NCBI RefSeq assembly: GCF_003337485.1
Contig: NZ_QPJJ01000001.1
Span: 248,001-312,000, forward strand
From: Saliterribacillus persicus
GTDB lineage: Bacteria > Bacillota > Bacilli > Bacillales > Amphibacillaceae
Direction of reading: 5' to 3'
DNA: 64,000 bases
A program made the position numbers and the translations under genes. Shown in pieces: positions 61,099-64,000 of the stretch. Numbering within the stretch: position 1 is the stretch's first letter; every line of letters starts with the position of its first letter. The notes beneath the pieces are model-generated. The model worked only from the letters and a program-made list of their open reading frames with translations. It searched no databases and had not been told where the DNA came from.

Positions 61099-64000
61099 TT
61101 ATCGATTATATCGATTGTCATATGCTTCCTTTGCAAGCATTAAACCGATTGAATTATTTTCATTCCAAATGGAGTCAAAATAACTAACTGGAACGGGTCT
61201 CTCTCCAACATGAGGCGAAATTTCTGGTGTAAAGCCTGGTTTTTTCTGACCTTGGATAAACCAATCAGTAAATCCACCACCACTTGGATTTGAACCTGGC
61301 ATAAATAAAGGATACCCTGTTTTGTTACTAATCATATTTGCGATTCTTCTACTAGTTGCCTTTAAAGCTGTTCCATTTCTTAATTTGTAATTCCAATAGA
61401 GAATTTCTCCCGATGAATGGTAAGCAACAGCAGTTTTAAAATCATGACTTCTAGTAAAATCATAAATTGCACGTGATTCAGGCTCACTTAAGGCAAATTG
61501 ACCTTTATGATTCATATAAGATGGTGAAGTGCGATTTCGCTGTATATCAGCCCAATCGGCAGGATACTGTCTATTTAAATCCACACCACGAATATTTGCT
61601 TTCCAACGATCAAAATTAGTACTACCACCATTAATTCTAATCACGTCTGCAGGTCTTTTAGAACTAAATGCACCTTTTTGAACTAATGTTACTCCATCTG
61701 GATTTACCATTGGAACAACATATATGGAAACCTTATTTAAGATATCACGGGCATTATAACCACCCACAGATGTATTGTTTGCATAAGCTTGACTATAAGA
61801 ATCTACCATTTCCATTAGTAAATTTGTTGTTAACCATTCTCTAGCATGATGTGCACCATTTAGAAAGATTTTAGTTGAACCTTTTCCAAGTTTTATAGAA
61901 TATAGGTTCCGCCCGTCTACAGACTTTCCTATTGTTGACCATGATACTAAATCGTTATACTGATTACTTAATTGTGAAATATCTACTCTCATATCATCAT
62001 AAGAGTAAACTTTCCTTGGATTTACAAGATTTTTAGCAATTACAATATTTGCATTAACATTAGAAGCACTAATATAACCATATCTTCCACTAATATTGAC
62101 TTCATACCAATTACCAGATTTATTTACTATAGATAGTTTAACCCCTTTTTTCAGTTCTACAAACGAAGTAAAACCATTATTTCCTGTATTATCATAAACA
62201 TTTGTTTCTCTTATAGTGGTTAAATCTCCTATAGGTCTTCTATTTCTAGTTTGATTTTTAATATCAGCATTTTTAATCGGTATTGAATGAGAAGTGTGTA
62301 CAAAGCCATAATAATCTCCCACCCTAATTTGGTGATAATTCCCTGATTGACCAACTCTTATATAGGTCTGACCTCTATTCAATTTTCCGATATCTTTATA
62401 GCTTCCTGACCTTATGTCATAAATAGTAGCATTTGTTGAAGTTATCTGAAAGTATTTATCCGATGAATTGAACTCTGAAAGAATAAATTTACTATTTATA
62501 TATCCAATGCGATCTCCTAATTTTATTTTAGTCCAGTTTTCACCAGCATTTATAATTCGATATTGCATATTTGAACTTATTTCTGCAAATTTAACAAAAC
62601 TTCCCGATGTATTATCATAGACATTTACATTTTCAGATATTTTAACAGAACTATTACCACTACTTATCTTTCTATTCTCATTATTTATAGATGAACCCGT
62701 TGAAGTTTCAGTATGACCAAAATGCACATAACCAATAAAATCACTAAATTGAATTTTATGGTAATTTCCTGACCTACCTTTACGAATATACTCTTGATCA
62801 TTTTCCAATTTTCCTACTTTTCTATAATTCCCACTACTAATATCATAGATTGTTGCGCTATTTGAGTTTACTTTAAAATAGTTATCAGAAGCTATGAAAT
62901 CAGCTTTTACACTTTGTTTATTTATATAGCCAACTCGATTTGCCAAGATAACTTTCCACCAATTTGTCCCACCATCTATGATTTTATAATTGATATTTGC
63001 ATTTAATTCACCAAATTTCACAAAACTTCCTGAAGTATTATCATAAACATTTACTTTTTCTTTAGTTTTGACAATCCTCTCAAAGCTTTTGGTATCTGAA
63101 TATATATTAGACAAATTATTTTGTGAAACAGTGGAGTGTCCCTTATGAATGTAACCCACATAATCACTAAATTGAATTTTATGATAATTTCCAGACATCC
63201 CTAATCGTTTATAAACCTGGCCATTCTCCAACTTACCAACTTCTTTATAATCTCCAGATCTAATATCATAAACTGTTGCATCATTAGATTGAACTTCAAA
63301 AAAATCATCATTATCACTAAATATCTCTTTAGTACTTGCTTTTTTTACATATCCAATTCTGTCAGCAAACTGAATCTCCCACCAATTTTCGCTTCCCTCT
63401 TTTACGTTATATGTTGTATTTGAAGCTATTTGACCAAAAGGTACTAAACTACCAGAACTATTATCGTAGACAATCGTATTTTCGATTGTTGAGATTAGAT
63501 GAGGGAAGACATCATTATTTGGGTAAGGATTAACGATTTGGCTTCCGTCACCAGTAATAGTATGACCTTCGTGGACATACCCATTAAAATCATCAAATTG
63601 AATAATATAATATTTTCCAGACTTACCTCTATGTCTGTATGTTTCACCTTGGTCTAATTTACCAATTTCATTATATTCCCCCGATCTTATGTCATAAATA
63701 CTTGCGTTGTTAGTAGTAATTTTAATTGCGTCATTAGTATCTACAGTAGTGGTAGTACTCGAGCTATTTTCTGTAGTATTATATTTTAAAAATCCATAAC
63801 CATACTTTTCATCTAATCCTACAGTCCCTAGGTCTTCAACGTTTTCAGTTAATTTTTTTCGAAGCTCATCATTACTCATATTGGGATTTTGTTGCTTAAA
63901 CAAAGCTACAATTCCTGTCACATTTGCTGCAGCTTGAGATGTACCATTCATATATTCGAAGTTATTATTTAGTGAAGTACTTAATATGTTTTCTCCCAAT
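61099..64000 (-). CDS. Subtilase - SH3-like repeats - M14 zinc carboxypeptidase fusion (partial)
   Basis: Partial at the right edge; 966 residues visible. Residues 1-75 are the end of an S8 subtilisin domain with the catalytic Ser21 in NGTSQAAANVTGIVALF. Residues about 90-650 hold eight SH3b-like units in four alternating A-B pairs (A: ATIYDIRSGxYK...GKL; B: VNVYDNTSGSFVKF...). Residues about 660-966 are a complete M14 carboxypeptidase: zinc ligands His718 and Glu721 (HAREW) and His861 (AYHSSGE), substrate Arg in VDLNRQY, catalytic Glu926 (FTPEIS). Presumably secreted and bound to the cell wall through the SH3 units, joining endo- and exopeptidase action in one chain. Confidence 0.88.
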   Translation of the reverse strand, partial: LGENILSTSLNNNFEYMNGTSQAAANVTGIVALFKQQNPNMSNDELRKKLTENVEDLGTVGLDEKYGYGFLKYNTTENSSSTTTTVDTNDAIKITTNNASIYDIRSGEYNEIGKLDQGETYRHRGKSGKYYIIQFDDFNGYVHEGHTITGDGSQIVNPYPNNDVFPHLISTIENTIVYDNSSGSLVPFGQIASNTTYNVKEGSENWWEIQFADRIGYVKKASTKEIFSDNDDFFEVQSNDATVYDIRSGDYKEVGKLENGQVYKRLGMSGNYHKIQFSDYVGYIHKGHSTVSQNNLSNIYSDTKSFERIVKTKEKVNVYDNTSGSFVKFGELNANINYKIIDGGTNWWKVILANRVGYINKQSVKADFIASDNYFKVNSNSATIYDISSGNYRKVGKLENDQEYIRKGRSGNYHKIQFSDFIGYVHFGHTETSTGSSINNENRKISSGNSSVKISENVNVYDNTSGSFVKFAEISSNMQYRIINAGENWTKIKLGDRIGYINSKFILSEFNSSDKYFQITSTNATIYDIRSGSYKDIGKLNRGQTYIRVGQSGNYHQIRVGDYYGFVHTSHSIPIKNADIKNQTRNRRPIGDLTTIRETNVYDNTGNNGFTSFVELKKGVKLSIVNKSGNWYEVNISGRYGYISASNVNANIVIAKNLVNPRKVYSYDDMRVDISQLSNQYNDLVSWSTIGKSVDGRNLYSIKLGKGSTKIFLNGAHHAREWLTTNLLMEMVDSYSQAYANNTSVGGYNARDILNKVSIYVVPMVNPDGVTLVQKGAFSSKRPADVIRINGGSTNFDRWKANIRGVDLNRQYPADWADIQRNRTSPSYMNHKGQFALSEPESRAIYDFTRSHDFKTAVAYHSSGEILYWNYKLRNGTALKATSRRIANMISNKTGYPLFMPGSNPSGGGFTDWFIQGQKKPGFTPEISPHVGERPVPVSYFDSIWNENNSIGLMLAKEAYDNRYNR

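Overview
The window looks like a chromosome segment of a low-GC, spore-former-type Gram-positive bacterium in Bacillaceae, plausibly one of the halotolerant genera such as Gracilibacillus, Oceanobacillus or Virgibacillus. That is inferred from AT-rich sequence, strong purine-rich ribosome binding sites, frequent GTG/TTG starts, YesM/YesN/YesL proteins, a DUF1659-DUF2922-YvrJ operon, CpsB/CpsD-type capsule regulators and a RRNPP regulator with a downstream peptide. No rRNA, tRNA, CRISPR array or complete transposase was seen.

Region 1 (1-19.4 kb) is carbohydrate use. A decayed ATP-binding protein and a small sigma factor are followed by two parallel minus-strand operons. Each encodes an extracellular sugar-binding lipoprotein, two ABC permeases and a GH2 glycosidase; the first also has a Gfo/Idh/MocA dehydrogenase. 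Between them, on the plus strand, are a YesM-type histidine kinase, a YesN-type response regulator and YesL. A winged-helix regulator with a long C-terminal domain stands upstream of the second operon. Both operon promoters carry a similar cre-like palindrome, and both binding-protein genes are followed by a hairpin before the permeases.

Region 2 (19.7-26.3 kb) encodes a complete set for CMP-pseudaminic acid (PseB, C, F, H, I on minus; PseG on plus) and a pseudaminic-acid-associated methylase, convergent on a shared terminator.

Region 3 (26.3-29.6 kb) is a gene graveyard: a MinD paralogue without its Walker A motif, fragments of a ComM/YifB ATPase and a UDP-glucose dehydrogenase, an inverted-repeat element also present behind pseG, and one possible 41-codon gene.

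Region 4 (29.6-52.5 kb) is a capsule/exopolysaccharide locus read on the minus strand. It runs from chain-length/tyrosine-kinase genes, two CpsB-type phosphatase genes (one lacking most metal ligands), GalU and a CapD/EpsC-type dehydratase, through aminotransferase, initiating sugar transferase, glycosyltransferases, a Wzy polymerase split by a 1-base frameshift in a 7-T tract, and Wzx, to acetyltransferases and a WbpP/WbpO-type pair for UDP-GalNAcA. Upstream is a DegU-like regulator behind a cyclic-di-GMP-I riboswitch with its own terminator, which suggests that c-di-GMP controls polysaccharide production.

Region 5 (52.5-64 kb) is mixed: nagA, a 5'-nucleotidase, a nitroreductase, an NprR/PlcR-like regulator with a 40-residue secreted peptide gene directly behind it, the DUF1659 operon, an LCP ligase, a TagO/WecA transferase and, cut by the right edge, a subtilase-SH3-M14 carboxypeptidase fusion. 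The strongest unexplained structure is at 54,474-54,973: two oppositely oriented arrays, each of eight degenerate AGATA-cored units spaced 20-21 bp (two helical turns), flanking a unique core.
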